DNA of 64,000 nt from Norana najaformis (GCA_964023275.1 OZ029919.1:12087702-12151701), one strand, 5' to 3'. Positions 13,905-26,789 are shown, counted from the first letter of the stretch. Notes: generated by a model from the sequence alone, not told the origin. Program-made: numbers and translations.

Positions 13905-14185
13905 GCTCTCGGCTCTCGGACCTTCTCGATTGCTGGTCCAAAGCTTTGAAATTGACTGCCCAGTTCAGCTCGTTCTGCCAATTCTTTGATGTCATTCTGG
14001 TTTCAACTTAAGACGTCTCTTCCAACTTGCCTACACACCGTAGTCTCGCTTCTGGTTTCTCTGACCCATTGGAATTCGACCCGGCTTCTCCAACGGTTTA
14101 TGATTTTTGACTTCGATTTTGATTTGAAGCGACCATCGACTGATGCCTTCAGCATCATGATAACGGCGCTGTAGAAGTCTTTAGA
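13905..14185 (+). mobile_element. LINE 3' end (tail family B)
   Basis: The RT C-terminal remnant (a 'KALKLTAQFSSFCQFFD' reading, where the family usually has K-LWN-LP) is followed by the shared tail 'gattttgatttgaagcgacc', then 'atcgactgatgccttcagc' and 'ataacggcgctgtagaagtc'. It is in the opposite orientation to the copy at 2,870-3,175. Confidence 0.65.
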
Positions 14186-15084
14186 TTAGATTCGCATCTT
14201 TTGTGAAAGCCTTCAGTTAAACAATGATCAAACAATGAGCAGTTTGGTTTTAAACGAAAACATGTCCAAAAGGCCACTCTATTACGCGACAAAACAACAC
14301 TATTCATACTTCAGTATATAGTGTGGTACATAGGCCTACGTAGCTCATATTGTAACCTGCAGCCTCGCTTCAGACTTTAACACAGTTCACAATAAAGGAA
14401 AACAATACATTATACATTTGCATTGTTATTCATTTCATGACAGATACTGTTCATCAAAAACATGCATATAATGTGCGTGTTCTTGGATGTATCATGTCCA
14501 TGCAAGAGCATGTCTATGGAGCGCCTCCGCGAGACCCATATATCATCTTCAACCCTGATGCATCGACAGAGTAGTCAACGGACCATCTACCGAAGAACGA
14601 CCGTTAGACGGCGAATCATGACTCCGAATACACGAGACGACGATGGCGACGATGTAAAGCGAAGATGTGGCCGACGACGGCCAAAAGCTCGGGACCCAGT
14701 CCTCGTACGTCCCTCCATCCCTCCCTCCGTGCCTTCGTTCCCCAATCCCACCTTCCGTCTGCGGTCGATCCGTCGTCTCCGGCTCTTTCCGGGCGTCATT
14801 TCCATAATAATTAGCCTTAGTCGTCGTAGCATCGGTATCCACGACACGATGCTGCTTGCATAATTCACAGCAGAAGTGATCGACGCCATGTCGACATAAT
14901 CGAAGATATTAGCCGCAAGATGACGCCACGAATGCTGAACGGCGTACCAAGACCAAAATTCAGGCGACTGACTCGACTTTTGCAGTGGCGCTACCGTGCG
15001 GCAGCCGGTTGTACAACTTAGAGGGACTGTGATCATCCAGGAGAAGCTATAATACAGTGTCGTAGCGGACGAATTTCGGAGGTA
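14186..15084. other. Unassigned DNA with a CpG-rich core
   Basis: The stretch 14,500-14,830 is noticeably GC- and CpG-rich. It is open on the plus strand (14,462-14,863) and the minus strand (14,587-15,141), but the peptides are low-complexity and Arg-rich without a recognisable domain. It could be an unmethylated promoter-like region, or composition alone. Confidence 0.3.
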
Positions 15085-15372
15085 TTGCACCATAATCGTA
15101 ATCGTACTCCCAAGATTTCTACAGCGCTCAACGAAAGCCACGACACGGGGACCAGCTTATTCACAGGCGCTCAGTCAAAACAAAATCGATAGGCAAAAGT
15201 GTTCGGTTCCAGGTCAAGATCCAAAAGTCAGGCAGAGAGACAGCGTGGCAGCTACGGTGGGTGATGTTTGGAATTGGAGCGGAAAGAGGAATAAGAGGAA
15301 GAAGTGGAGTCAGGATAGCAAAGACTCTAAGATCTGTAAAAGAGGAATGTTTTCAGTTTTGAGTGAAAGGCC
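15085..15372 (-). mobile_element. LINE 3' UTR (tail family A)
   Basis: This shares 'atttctacagcgctcaacg', 'gctcagtcaaaacaaaatcg', 'ttcggttccaggtcaagatc' and 'agtgaaaggccg' with the other copies. It ends on the minus strand in TTACGA-type repeats (plus strand 'ataatcgtaatcgta'). It is a 5'-truncated insertion. Confidence 0.75.
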
Positions 15373-16214
15373 GATGGTTCGAACGGTTCATATGAAGGCG
15401 TCATTTCCAGGGTAGTCGTCGGGATAATTAAATAGTCCGATACAGGAAGGAGGAAAGAAATTGATCTTAGCGTACCTCATCGTTCGCACATAAATTGCGA
15501 ACACTCGAGGCGTCAGTCGTCGTCTGGGTTATTGGCAGGTGAACAATAGAGGCCTCTGCCGACGAATAGTTCTCGTCTTATCAGTCGCTGACCCCAGTCT
15601 TTGTCCTACTGAAACTTCAAGCTCGAATGTCTGCTGACGGCGGGATTAATGTGACTGAAGTCTTAAATCAGCCACTATTATCCATTATTATTATTATTAG
15701 CTAATTGAGTTTGTACCCCGATAACCTGTTTACTTCGTGCTAAACTTGTATCTTTGTCAATTTTTTCATAAAAACAAACAAAGAACAATAACAGGATTTA
15801 AAGTCAAATCGATACAAAAAGTAACTGTTACTGGATTCGGAGAGCCCTTACCCTGACCGCCACGTTCGTTCGGCCCACATTGGGCCCACAGCTGGCCACC
15901 AGAGGCATAATTCAGGCCCGCAAAGGTCCAAAGAACATGGCCGTCTGGATACTTCCTTTGCAACTTTTTCCAAAGAACATAGCCGTCTGGATACTTCCTT
16001 TGCAACTTTGACTATGTTCTATAGCCGTCATATTTGCTTTTCTTATCCTGTTCAGTAAGGCAGTAATTGTGGTAGCCCTCCCCCTTGTCCGCATTTGCAC
16101 GAGCCCTCCTTCTCCCTCTTTGCGGACGTCCTTTATGGATGACCTCTTAGCACCTGTGTTGGATTTAAGAAGGCTGTCATATCAATGATGAAAGACTCCG
16201 TGGTTATACAGTTT
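15373..16214. other. Intergenic DNA with a 42-bp tandem duplication
   Basis: No gene is recognised. The duplication is listed separately. Confidence 0.4.
15928..16011. repeat. 42-bp unit, two tandem copies
   Basis: Two adjacent 42-bp copies share 'gccgtctggatacttccttt'. Because 42 is a multiple of three, the minus-strand frame carries a duplicated peptide, KLQRKYPDG(Y/H)VLW. Confidence 0.9.
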
Positions 16215-16335
16215 GACAAATCGGGGATCTGTCAAATTCAGACGACAGGCCTGGGATTTGAACCCAGGTGACAGAGGTGAATGGCTGACATGTTGGCCAC
16301 CTCTTGCTTGGCACCACTGATTGATGTTATTAGAT
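16215..16335 (-). repeat. tRNA-derived SINE remnant
   Basis: On the minus strand an A-box-like 'gtggccaacatgtcag' is followed by a good B box, GGGTTCAAATCCC, at tRNA-like spacing. No folded acceptor stem is present, so this is a SINE head and not a tRNA gene. Confidence 0.55.
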
Positions 16336-17313
16336 AGTGGTGCAATATAAGTGAAAATAATTGAAATTTCCATGAGGAAAACAGAGTGAAAATGTTTTCC
16401 TTTATTTGCAATCTAAAGTATGAGGAAGCAGCTTGCTCTCATCAAATTCAGTGAACACTTAATGACCTTCAGAAGAGGAATTAATGGACCATCAAGTCAG
16501 TTGACAGTCAACAGGTTCCAAGCATCATGAACTGTCATTTATTAATGTATACAGGGAGACACATTTATGTCAACAGATTTCAACGATTATGAATTGAACT
16601 ATGAAATTAACACGTTAAAAGATGAACAGATGTAAGTTGACTGATTTACAATGCAAACCAACAGATTAATGTATGATGAGATTAATGAGCCAAGACACAG
16701 AGAATTAATTAACTAATAACAAAATAATGATGCAATATTATTGTTGTTCATGATTACAGGCAAGCAAACTACTGGAAGCAGAATTGTAGGCCCATTTTTA
16801 CTAGTGCCACCTATTCAGTGAGACATTCCCAGTTAGCAGCATTTGTACTGTAAACAAAGGTAAATGCAACACATAGAGGTACTTGGAAGTGTAGTCCCAC
16901 AGTTGAGATCTTCTGGCTGAAGTACCAGACCTTAGCAACACAACAACATGACACCTTGCCAAACCTCAATCATGCGCTGGTACTCAGACTGACTACAAAA
17001 GTATGAAGGGCTGAGTTGGCCCAGTATGCTATGTAAAACGTAAGGAGAGGTGATTCTGATTTCTGCACTCCACCTGCATGATTCTTCAACTCAAGCAACA
17101 CACATGCACACCTCTATCAACGGATTCCGATCCAGAATTGACAGCTGACACCATGTTCAGAGTCCCTGGACCGTGTTGCATCAAAGATGAAGAATGACGA
17201 AGGCTGATGTAATCCACAGCACATCGTTACCTGAGAGTCCAGTAGTTTCTTGTAGATGGTAGAAGACTGTCCAATATATCTCATGCCAACAGGTCTGTTC
17301 AGGATGGAATTAA
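16336..17313. other. Unassigned DNA left of a candidate exon
   Basis: No gene is recognised in most of this stretch. At 17,230-17,320 the minus strand stays open in the +1 frame relative to the candidate exon on its right (reading NRPVGMRYIGQSSTIYK) and ends at CAG|GTAACG. It could therefore be part of the same or an older coding unit. Confidence 0.3.
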
Positions 17314-17474
17314 TCACCAGCCAGCCAGATGGTCAACCTCTGCAGTGGACGGTTGATGCCACTCTGATCCTTCCATCATTGAATCCCCAGTTTCCTCAGT
17401 TACATATGGTGTGTGAACATCTGTAGGTCTCAGGTCGACCGTCTGGCTAGAAGCCTGTTCACCAATGGGGGACT
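17314..17474 (-). CDS. Candidate last coding exon of an unidentified gene
   Basis: A splice acceptor (GTAACTTTCAG) leads into a 52-codon open frame ending in TGA. The predicted peptide is acidic and Ser/Thr-rich, with stretches SPIGEQASSQTVDLRPTD and EETGDSMMEGSEWHQPS, and composition typical of a disordered C-terminal tail. The next bases are open in the +1 frame, so a frameshifted relic or an alternative donor is possible. No upstream exon is identified. The next minus-strand gene, MED4, is complete without it. The call rests on the acceptor and codon composition only. Confidence 0.33.
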
Positions 17475-18984
17475 CTGAAAGTTACAAACTATGATCTCTA
17501 CCCAGCTCTCATGCCAGTGACACAACATTCAGCTTTTATAACCACTCACATCGAGTCTCCCATTACCACAACAGTAGCAAATGTACATGTATATAGTCAA
17601 TCATCATCGTTGGGTATTCAATGACCTGGCTGTCTGGTTTAACACTTCCTCTGAGGCAGCTGCAAAATGGATATAAATGTTGCCAACATACAGACTGTCT
17701 AAAACATGTGGGTAATGTAATTCACTGTGAGTTATTCCAAAGTTCAAGAGCTTGGTGTATTACTGAGAGCGCTTTAAATAACAAGTCATTTAGTTTGATT
17801 AGATTGACAACATGACATTCTCGAACTGATAGGTGACTGTGTACCGGCTCTTATTCCACCAGACAGGGTCAATCGAACTTGCCACACTCTGTTACGTGAC
17901 ATTTTACCTGCAAGAATTTAGGACAGGAATAAATTAAAACATCACAGAAGCGCATTCCCTTGCGTCAACCCCAAGAGGCAGACACGGATATGAAATGCTT
18001 GTAACTCCATTTTCTTGAGGACAGATAGCCAGTTCTCTCCCTTGCTGTCTGATCTTCCCACTGGAAATGTACATCAAGTGTATTCGTTTTACAGCCGAGT
18101 TTCTAAGGGATTCAAGTGGAAATCTCAAGGTACCCTACTGTTCTGGAGGAGATTTGAACTCCTGACCTTTGGGCAGACACTCCAGCTCATTAATCACTCT
18201 ACTATCATGAAAAATAACAATGAAACCAGCAATTTTACTCTCAGATGCAATATGCAGTACATTTCTTCACCTATATTTCATTATGCTAGAATTATTCAGA
18301 ATAGGTTGTTTGCTTCCTTTGAAATAAGGTGCTTCAACTTTTGTCTCAGACTAAGTATAGATTTTGGCAAGTACGTTAAGTTTAATACTACACTGTATAG
18401 ACTACTTTGATGCCTGTGGTCAGCTTAGAGGTAAGCTAAAGTAATTTATTACATGCATGTGTTTCTATAAAAAAAAATGCCCACAGGCATGTACTGGGGT
18501 TAATAAACAACAAAATTAATTAAAAAACCAATCACATGGCCTTTCACAGGTTGCCGTCCATCAGTTACATGTAATTCCCATAATGAATTGTCTGTAATGC
18601 ATTCGTATTTAAACCTTGAACATACAGGTGAAAGACCAAAGTCTTAGCTGTCAGCCACCACAAAAACAAAGGCTTTGCTGTGGTTACATCATAGTTTGTT
18701 AATGGGTTGTATAGCAACCTCAGCAATATCTGGCATGTTAATAGCATTCAACTGCTATTATCTGCAGAATATTGTAACTATTGATGAAGGTTTTATGCTG
18801 TTAGATCGCAAATACTGCTGGTACGTTTCTCTCAAAATGGCACAATTGCAAGTAATGTCTTAATTCATTGCTTCAAATGCATTATCATAAACCATAAAAC
18901 AGACCTGCAACTGCAGCATTCGCTTAACTTCTGCGCACAAAGGTTGTAAGGTCTTTTATCAGCGAATTACATACCCTATAATAC
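17475..18984. other. Unassigned DNA with a SINE
   Basis: Apart from the tRNA-like segment at 18,125-18,215, nothing gene-like is supported. A minus-strand acceptor-like TTTGCAG near 17,660 precedes a short open frame that I could not link to a gene. Confidence 0.35.
18125..18215 (-). repeat. tRNA-derived SINE head
   Basis: On the minus strand the B box AGTTCAAATCTCC lies inside 'ggtcaggagttcaaatctcc', with an A-box-like 'gatagtagagtgattaatg' upstream. No acceptor-stem pairing is visible. Confidence 0.5.
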
Positions 18985-19497
18985 ATACATACCCTGATGT
19001 ACGGCTTTTGTGCCTGGAACGTGTGTTGCGGGCGGCTGCACGGCTTATTGGTGGCATCTCTAGGTTTGGTCATGTCTCTGATTTCATGCAAGATGAGTTG
19101 CACTGGCTTCCTATGAGTCAGCGCATCCACTATAGGGTCATCGTCTTTGTTTGGAACTCCTTGTTGAGTATTGCCCCCTCTTACTTGAGGGAGCTTTGCC
19201 TACCTGTCCGGTCCAATTTGGGACGTGCTTCTCTTCGCTCCGCTGCTAGTGGTAATCTGCTAGTGCCTCGCGCTCGCACCTCGACCATGCAGCGTCGTGC
19301 TTTCTCTGTTGCTGGCCCAACCCTCTGGAATGGACTTCCTGTTACTCTATGTCTTCTGCCCCGGGATTTTACTTCTATCTTCTATTCTTCTCTTAAGACT
19401 GTTCTCTTTCGCCGAGGTTGGTTTGGGAGTGCTTCTGAGTAGTTTTCTTGAAGGGGTGCTATATAAGTGTTCTGCATAAATAAAAAAATAAAAATAA
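18985..19497 (+). mobile_element. LINE, L2/CR1-like, 5'-truncated, C-terminal RT with A-rich tail
   Basis: An open frame from about 19,008 to 19,442 gives DELHWLPMSQRIHYRVIVF, then APSYLRELCLPV, RSAASGNLLVPRARTSTMQ and AGPTLWNGLPV. These are the ordered C-terminal RT blocks of L2/CR1-type LINEs. The 3' end reads 'gtgctatataagtgttctgc' followed by A-rich AAATAAA repeats. It is the best preserved LINE tail here, uninterrupted over about 145 codons and so probably young, but 5'-truncated. It lies downstream of MED4 in the opposite orientation. Confidence 0.85.
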
Positions 19498-19573
19498 ATC
19501 CTGTAATCAAATGTTTCTATATCTGGTGTTTCTATACCACTACATGCTGTTAGCATTCAGGATTAATAATCTG

Positions 19574-19585
19574 TTTATTTTTATT
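19574..19585 (-). terminator. Poly(A) signals for MED4 (two overlapping AATAAA)
   Basis: Two AATAAA hexamers occur on the minus strand about 155-165 bases beyond the MED4 stop codon, a suitable distance for its 3' UTR. Assignment is by position only. Confidence 0.5.
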
Positions 19586-19738
19586 TGTTCATTTTTAATG
19601 ACTGAGGCTCTTTCTGCTGACCAACAAAATGCATTCATATGAAACGTTTAAAAAAATTCTGTCACCAGTCGAAAATTAAACATCGCATGAAATTGTCCCA
19701 TGGCTTCTGTCAGTTCAGCATTAGATGGACGAACAGAT

Positions 19739-22700
19739 CTACTCGTCACTTGAGCTACTGCTGCTGGAGTCCGAAGACATCATCTCAACTTCCTCCGTAT
19801 CTTTTGGATGTGACTTTGAAGAGTCAAATATAGGCATACAGTGTGATGGAAGTCGTGCAAGAGTTGTGCTTTGGACCTCTGTGCTTGGCTGCCATGTCAA
19901 AGGCTGCATTGGAATTGAATGCTGGCCTGCTACAACAGCACGATGAACGTTATATAATTAATTAACTAATGACTGTATGAATCTTAACATGGCAGTTAAA
20001 TATTGATCATAATTAGGAATACAGTACATGTATTTCATCGCTGACAGTTGTAACCTGGAAAAGCACATGATAAACGAAAGTATAAACATTATGTAATGTA
20101 ATGTATGGAATGTAAATAAACATTTACACAGTACTAAAAGGTACCTCTCAAAGTATCTTTCAAGTACCTCTGCAAGTACCTTTAAAGTACCTCTAGAAGG
20201 CACACTCACTCGCCTAAATGATGATGAAGCTGACAAATTTTCATGCCACATTTTCCCTAAAACCCACCTCTAAAAATCAGTGGGCAAATATTTCTCGGAC
20301 CTCTGCTAAGAACTATAAAGCAACTTCAAGTCTACTACATTCCAAGCAGGTCAGAGAGGAGGTGCCAAATTGCTTCGTATAAGCCTTGAGTGAGCACAGG
20401 ACAATCTCAAGGTCTTGGGCATGACGCCAGTAATTCAAGCACTTGTTAAAATGCAGTATCAAAATCAAAAAACCAAAAAACTGAAAAGAAGATTCATTAC
20501 GAAGTCATATCAACAAGAAGCACTCAAGAATGTACTTGGGAAGCACTAAAATAAAGTTATTTCCTTTATTAATAAATTTCCTGTAATGAGAAAGAACATT
20601 GAGGAAATGCAGAAGCCAACATGCTTACCAAATGGCATATGACCTCGACCGGCCATCAGAGGATCCATTGCCATACTAGATGATGCACCGCTCATGTCAT
20701 TAAAGCGGCACAGGAAACTGCCTCGCATGTCTATTTCGGTAGGATAAGGACGTCTAGGATCACCTGCAACAGAGTAAAATACGCAGCTAAAATAATTACC
20801 TCAACAAACATCCCACAGAGAGAGTCAACATCAAGCACTCACCTCTTGTTCACGGTTAGCAACCTAGTGCATCAATTAAAACAGACAATACAGTGCAGTC
20901 CTGTTCACATGCGGTCATTGGGCGCCAAAGTCATTGTGATCGTGTGTTAACAAACTATGGGTTAAGGCAGCTATGCTGAAATACAGTAGTGTACAATTTA
21001 TGTAAGTCTTAGTGTGGCTAGAAAGCTCCAAGACATAGGCTGTCTGATATGAAGGCTGCCTGCAGCAGGCAAGGTACCATAATTTAGCTAAGCAACAGCT
21101 GCTAGCAGATATGGTCCCCTTATCCGTTTGGGAAGAGGAGACATGTGCAGCTATATTAAGTTCACCTACTTTGGAACTGTACTGCCACATGCAGGGCTAA
21201 AAGCCAGTTGTAGCCGGCAACTGTTGCCACCCAATGAGCCAGCTTTTACAGCTGATACAAGCTGTCTAAGACAACGACAATGAGACTGAGTATTAGCCAG
21301 TGCAGTGTGTGTATTGACTGTACTCTGTGCTGACTATTATTATTTCTGCATTTATTAGGCATCACTATCTAATGACTTAGCATCAGTTGATGGCGCCGAG
21401 TAATTGTGAGTGAAGGACTTGTTCAGGGTCTCTACACAGTGACCGTCTCGGAGGAGGCTCGAACCCGTACTCTCGGCATTACAAGCCGAGCGCTCTATCC
21501 AATATGCTACCATGCCCCACGCATCTCATGTGTTAAATAGTTAAATAGGTAACATCGAGAGCCATGGTGTAACCGCATGTTAAACAGATTTGCATGAAAG
21601 CAGAACTGCATTGTATGTAGCTAAGCCATGTAACTCGTAAAGACAGGACCATATCTCTGAGGACCATGAAGTGATAACTTTACCTTACAATACCTTGAAC
21701 TGAATTGAACTAAATGTCTTTATCAATTTAACAACAACAGAAAAGAAAAATGCTAGCATAATATGATAACATAAGATATAAACATTTTCTGCTGATGCTG
21801 GCAAACAGTCCAAAAACCCAAAAGGGTCAACCACCCCGAATGGTACGGGATTTTCCCCTTTCCATTAAAATAATTCAGGCCAAACAATTTATGTCTATTT
21901 AACTGTATGTGATTGAATATAGCTCAAAGAAAATGAATAGAAAAAAACTTAAACTTAAAACTAAACTTAATCAACAAGTTTTAAAGTTTACAGTTCAGCT
22001 GAGTTTTTACAATTACACGGGGCAAAGATTATAAATATTTAATAGACTATGCTTTAATTCAATTTTGGAATATGATTACCTTACCAAAAAGGAATATGCT
22101 GAAAAGTATGGTCATGTGACATGAATAAACTAACTGTCACTACTGAAATATACTGGCTAGAAAATAAGCGAAAATAAGTAATTTGCTTCAGCACTTAAAA
22201 CCTGGTTACACCAGGTGTGCTGTAAGCCTCATATCTCAGGAACTATATATTTATATTGGCCAAAAATAATTAAATCTGAGATATTGAGGATGGGATCACT
22301 GGTGGAATTGACACAGAATGGCCCAACTACATTTGTTAGTTAGAGACTTAAATGTCTAGAAAACTAGTTCTGGTGAACCCAATTCCTTCCAACCAGCTTT
22401 GTCTGTTCATGGGTCAAGACTGTCAACCCCACAGAATTTCAATTTTTTACAAAGTGAGAAACTTTTATATCAGAAAGTGATTCATTTGATTCATATGAAA
22501 ATAGAATTTTTGGCACAATACAGCTTTCTGGCAGATTTTAACTTTATAAGCTTTAACCACAAAGAATACTTACTTACAACTTAAGTTGCCAATTTCATGA
22601 CTATTTCATTATTTGGATCACAATACATCACCTCAACCACTGAGCTAAACATAAACTAGGCCCTAAAACAAGCTTTCTTACCACAGCTTTGCAGTAAAAC

Positions 22701-25700
22701 TAAAAAAAACAGCACAGGAAAAATTAAATACCCATACACCATTAGTTCTTATAGCTATAGCACTTTGAAAAATTAACGGCATCCAATTTTGGCCAATTTT
22801 TAAGGACTGTCAATTTACAAACTGTTGGCAACTCTGTTAGATACCACAAGCAGAACTAACCTGGTAACCATGTAGGTGGAGCGGCTACAGTGTTTCCAGC
22901 ACTGATTTTATGCGCATATTTAATGAGCTCCTCTGACGAGATCTTGTGCTGATTTGCCTGGCGGATAGCTTCCAGCTTCTGCTTGGCCTGATATATAGCT
23001 GTTGCCTACAATAAAGACATTCTGCTACACTTCACACATACAGTATATGAAAAAGTAAAAGTCAAGACATTCAATTCGATCACAAACAATTTTAAAATAA
23101 CAAACCAGAGTTGGAATATACCCTAAGTAATATATGTTGTACAATTATGGACCACTAACATTGAATGTCTATTCAAATTTTTGCTAAGCTAAGAATTATA
23201 CAGGTGATTTTGCTTTGCTGACAACATATTCAGTAGTGTTCCCACCCAAAGCATGCACATTGGAAGATGATAATATTTATCGTGACGGAGGGACAGGGCC
23301 GGAGTATCTGCTGGAAATGGACACTGGTACCTTTTGGGCTGCATTTTAGTAAACTTTTGACATCTGTACCTTTCACTAGTTGTCAAATCCCAGCTTATAT
23401 ACAGGAGTAGATATTTTCAAGTTTAGTTGGCCTTGTCATATATGGCACACATACAATAAATTTATATTGTGATTTGTAAATAGTTCTGCAATTTAAAAAG
23501 CATCGGCTGATGGTGTTAAGCATTAGTGCTTTAAGTCTTGCCCAAGGCAGTCAGTCAGTGGCCAATTCAGGAGTCGTTTGAACAACGCTTAAACATACAA
23601 AGCAACTGCTTGTCATGGTCAAACAGGAAATGAATTAGATTAATATAGTGAATAACAACAATCAACACCCTGCTACTGAATACATTCAGTAGCTGACGGT
23701 AAACACGAAATAAACAACTGAACACCAAAACTGGAAACTGCAAATTTTTCAATAGTCTAACCTAACATATCTACTGAATCCTTTGGCATAACACACTGAT
23801 TGATCAGCGGTGTACTGAATCAAGGGCATCACCTATCAAGTTATGTGCTGTGACTTAGTTTCAAGAAAACTTTTAAAGTAACTATATTATAATTACATAA
23901 TTATAAATAGTGCCTGATCTGTAAAGGAATTTCAAGCAGTGCTTATTTATACCAACCAAAATGGACTCAGATTCCATGAGATTTCGTTGTAACTGCTTTA
24001 TGTGGAAATCTCTTCTTTCGACTTCTGCTTTAATCAAGTCAAGATTCTTCTGTTTAGCTGCCTGCAATTTGGCTGTTAAGAAATACAACCAAACATACAT
24101 CAACAACTATCTCAATGTGTTTGCTTCAGCATAGTTTCACTTAAGTACCCTTGTGTTTGTCATAGTACTGTTTCATTAAGTACCTTGTACACTCTTACAA
24201 TCAGTGCCTTCCTCCCAAAAATGCTAGTGTGGCCAGAATGATTAGAAACATACAATATCTGTTACTTAAACAAAATCATTTTGACATAGTGAGACAGTAG
24301 TCTAGGCATTTGTGCGAATCAATGTTTGCCCTTCTCAGTTGTGGGACCATCCACCCAGATTAGCCTACTGTTAGAAATGTGTTTATTCTTGGCCAATGAC
24401 ACTACGGACGCCTTATTTATCCTTAAAATTTACCAATGTAAATATACTGAATGAATTAATGGATCAACACTTAAACCCAATTTCCGGTATGCTTTTTTAT
24501 GCTTTAAGCATAGATGTCGCTCTCACAAATAGTGCTATGGGGAAGTTTCGTTGATTTCTCACACAAACTTCTAATTTAGACACAACACCTAAGCTCACCA
24601 GTAGTCACTGTTAAACAGTCCAGTGTTAACGAGCATTGCTCAAAGTGGCTCATGTGTCACTTGATCACAACTTAAGGTATTAGCTCCTAAATACCTGAAA
24701 CTTACAACAAAGGGCTGCAATTTAAAATCCATTATAGATAATTTCATGAACAGTCAAGTTTACCAGTTTTTAGAGTTTCTTGAAACTCTTCATCTTTCAT
24801 TTTCAGCAGTTCAATGAGCTGACCAGGATCAATATCATCTTGGCGTGAAGTTTTAGATGAGGTTAGAAACTCAATAAGTTCTCTGCCAAAATAAAGTCAA
24901 TCAGACTGCGTAAGAGCCAGCAGAGTTCATCGTACATTTAAATTGGCTTGTTTATCAATTTGGCCATTCACTACTCGTGCAGCTAAAGTCAGAATGGAAC
25001 CAACATATCCTGGTCCATAGTTGAAACTAGCATATGTATTAGCATATCAGTGTAATTGTAGTATTGGGACCGCTCTATTTTGGGCTATGGCTTTGGCCTC
25101 CAAACCACTGCAGGGAGGGGATGATCCGGGCGGCACAATCGAGAACAGATTGAAGCTGGCGGAAACGGAACTTAGGCAGGCCTACATACATACCCTTATC
25201 AGATGTGTGACATCACCGAAACCATGTCTATAGCAAAGAACCGCTCCTAATGCCAAATACCGTCCTAAATACAGAGGTCCCCGATAATACAATTACGCCA
25301 TCATATCTACGTGTATATTTGGTCAACTCATGTTAAACGAAATTCAATAAAAACAATTCAAATTAGGCCCAGTTGCTCGTATTGCCAAGTTTGTTTCCAT
25401 TTTGGAAGTCGCACCATGTACTAATCAAGTTGGAATCCATAACTTGGAGCAAAAGAAATATCGCAGTACTATTTAGATTGGATATTAAATTGGAATCCCA
25501 GATATGAAACATGTCTATTCGTTGATAAAAGGCAGCTACTAAAAGCTTACAAATTAATCGTCAAAACATAATAATTTATTTATCTGCTCCTAGGCCTAAA
25601 CAAGTTAGTTATTAAAAGTAATCGAACACTTTACCGAGCAACAATCTCAATATCTTCTATTAGAGACAGCAGTTTTACACGGGTACTACAAGTAGTGCCG

Positions 25701-25714
25701 TTCGGGATATCCAT
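19739..25714 (-). CDS. MED4: Mediator complex subunit 4, six exons, complete
   Basis: Coding exons are 25714-25635, 24882-24764, 24072-23957, 23005-22861, 20763-20629 and 19926-19739. All have GT/AG borders and matching phases, and sum to 783 nt (260 aa; human MED4 is 270). The ATG follows an in-frame TAG two codons upstream, so this start is firm. Exon 1 gives [17 protein letters not shown] and exon 2 RELIEFL, as in the family N-terminus. Exon 3 ([15 protein letters not shown]) is the coiled coil. Exons 4-5 hold the signature [17 protein letters not shown] followed by [15 protein letters not shown]. Exon 6 ends in an acidic EEVEMM-plus-serine-run tail like human MED4. MED4 is a core subunit of the Mediator middle module, acting in the nucleus between activators and RNA polymerase II. 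Introns (0.69-2.1 kb) contain a SINE and a minisatellite. Its neighbour, head to head, is cyclin C. Confidence 0.96.
20140..20198. repeat. Degenerate 12-13-bp tandem repeat in MED4 intron 5
   Basis: About five units resemble 'aagtacctctgc' (GGTACCTCTC, AGTATCTTTC, AGTACCTCTG, AGTACCTTTA, AGTACCTCTA). Confidence 0.7.
21345..21520 (-). repeat. tRNA-derived SINE in MED4 intron 4
   Basis: The minus strand begins with a recognisable tRNA-like head: an A-box-like 'tggtagcatattggatagag', a 6-bp anticodon-type stem CTCGGC/GCCGAG around a 7-base loop, and the B box GGGTTCGAGCC. A body follows with 'ctgtgtagagaccctgaaca'. The body block recurs in the copy at 36,876-36,990 ('ctgtgtagcgaccctgcaca'), so this is a family. 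The acceptor stem does not pair and the tail is long, so it is not a functional tRNA gene. Confidence 0.75.
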
Positions 25715-25964
25715 ATCTGCTACAGTGAGAACAGTCTAAGAAAATATATTTGATTTCTGTAACTAAATCACAGCTTTTAACTTATTATTACATCAATAAC
25801 ACATCCAAGTCATAACCTCCTAGCGCGAACAATATAATTGGTCTCTCTAGCGACTCTACTTATTATTGGCTCTCTAGGAGCCGGCGGCCATGATTGTTGT
25901 ACAGCTGCAGCTCAAAGACCTTTTCAATGAACGCATAATGATTTCTTTGGCGCTTTGATAAGTC

Positions 25965-26035
25965 TCTGAAGCTTGACCTGGAACCGAATCCTTCTTGCCT
26001 ATCGATTTTGTACTAACTTATCTTCAATCTAGCGT
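25965..26035 (+). mobile_element. LINE 3' UTR fragment (tail family A)
   Basis: The blocks 'cttgacctggaaccgaatcc' and 'gcctatcgattttg' match the tail at 10,690-10,740 in the same orientation. It is short and truncated. Confidence 0.55.
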
Positions 26036-26789
26036 TATTTAAGTAAGTAAGTAAGCAATCAAGCAAGTAATGCATTATGCCATATCCTTCAGATGAGCGA
26101 CAAATCGTAGGTGTGGGTGATTTACAGAGGTCCGACAATAAAACAAGAGGGTACAAATAGGTCTTAAGCCGCTTTCCAAAAATTTCAAGCAGTTGTTGCT
26201 GATATTGTATCGTTTTATATTTTACAGTGCTATCATTTGAACATAAATCACATCCCAAGTTAGGCCTCTTGATAACATCCAACCGGACATCAGTAGGCCT
26301 ATTGTAGACGCCTAAATCTTGATTGAGTAAATTCTCAGATGATCGACTTTAATTATGAGCAGAGGCGCTCTATGGTTTTTATTATCTCGGTGTAAGCTCT
26401 CCTAAGACCCCCAGATATTGGCTTCACGTGATGTAACCAAGGTGCTAAATAAGTGCCACTGTACCTTGCCCCGTTGAGGCCCCTATGTGTTTATGCTGAA
26501 TACACCGACTTTATAAGTGCCTCTGATTATGAGCTTATTCACCGACGTCATAAGCCTATCATTTCAAGTCCGCTAGAGCCAGGTTGTAAATGTAAATGCA
26601 CATATTTTCTATATTATTAATTAGAAACTTCTACAGTGTCGGTGTTTAATGCAAAAGACAACTTTATGGCTCTGGCCAAAGAGTTAATTCTGTAGGCCTA
26701 TTCTTTGAAGTTTCTGCATGTTTGACTTTATGATAACGGTAAGAAGCGAGTTACACTAATTAATAAGGCGACTGGAGACCGGTAAGGTC

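Noticed and set aside
14462-15141. Overlapping open frames of 133 and 184 codons in a CpG-rich stretch
   Set aside because: The minus-strand frame includes known LINE tail sequence, the other is low-complexity, and neither has splice signals or a domain.
21455-21520. A functional tRNA gene on the minus strand
   Set aside because: The A/B boxes and anticodon-type stem are present, but the acceptor stem does not pair and a SINE body follows that recurs at 36.9 kb.
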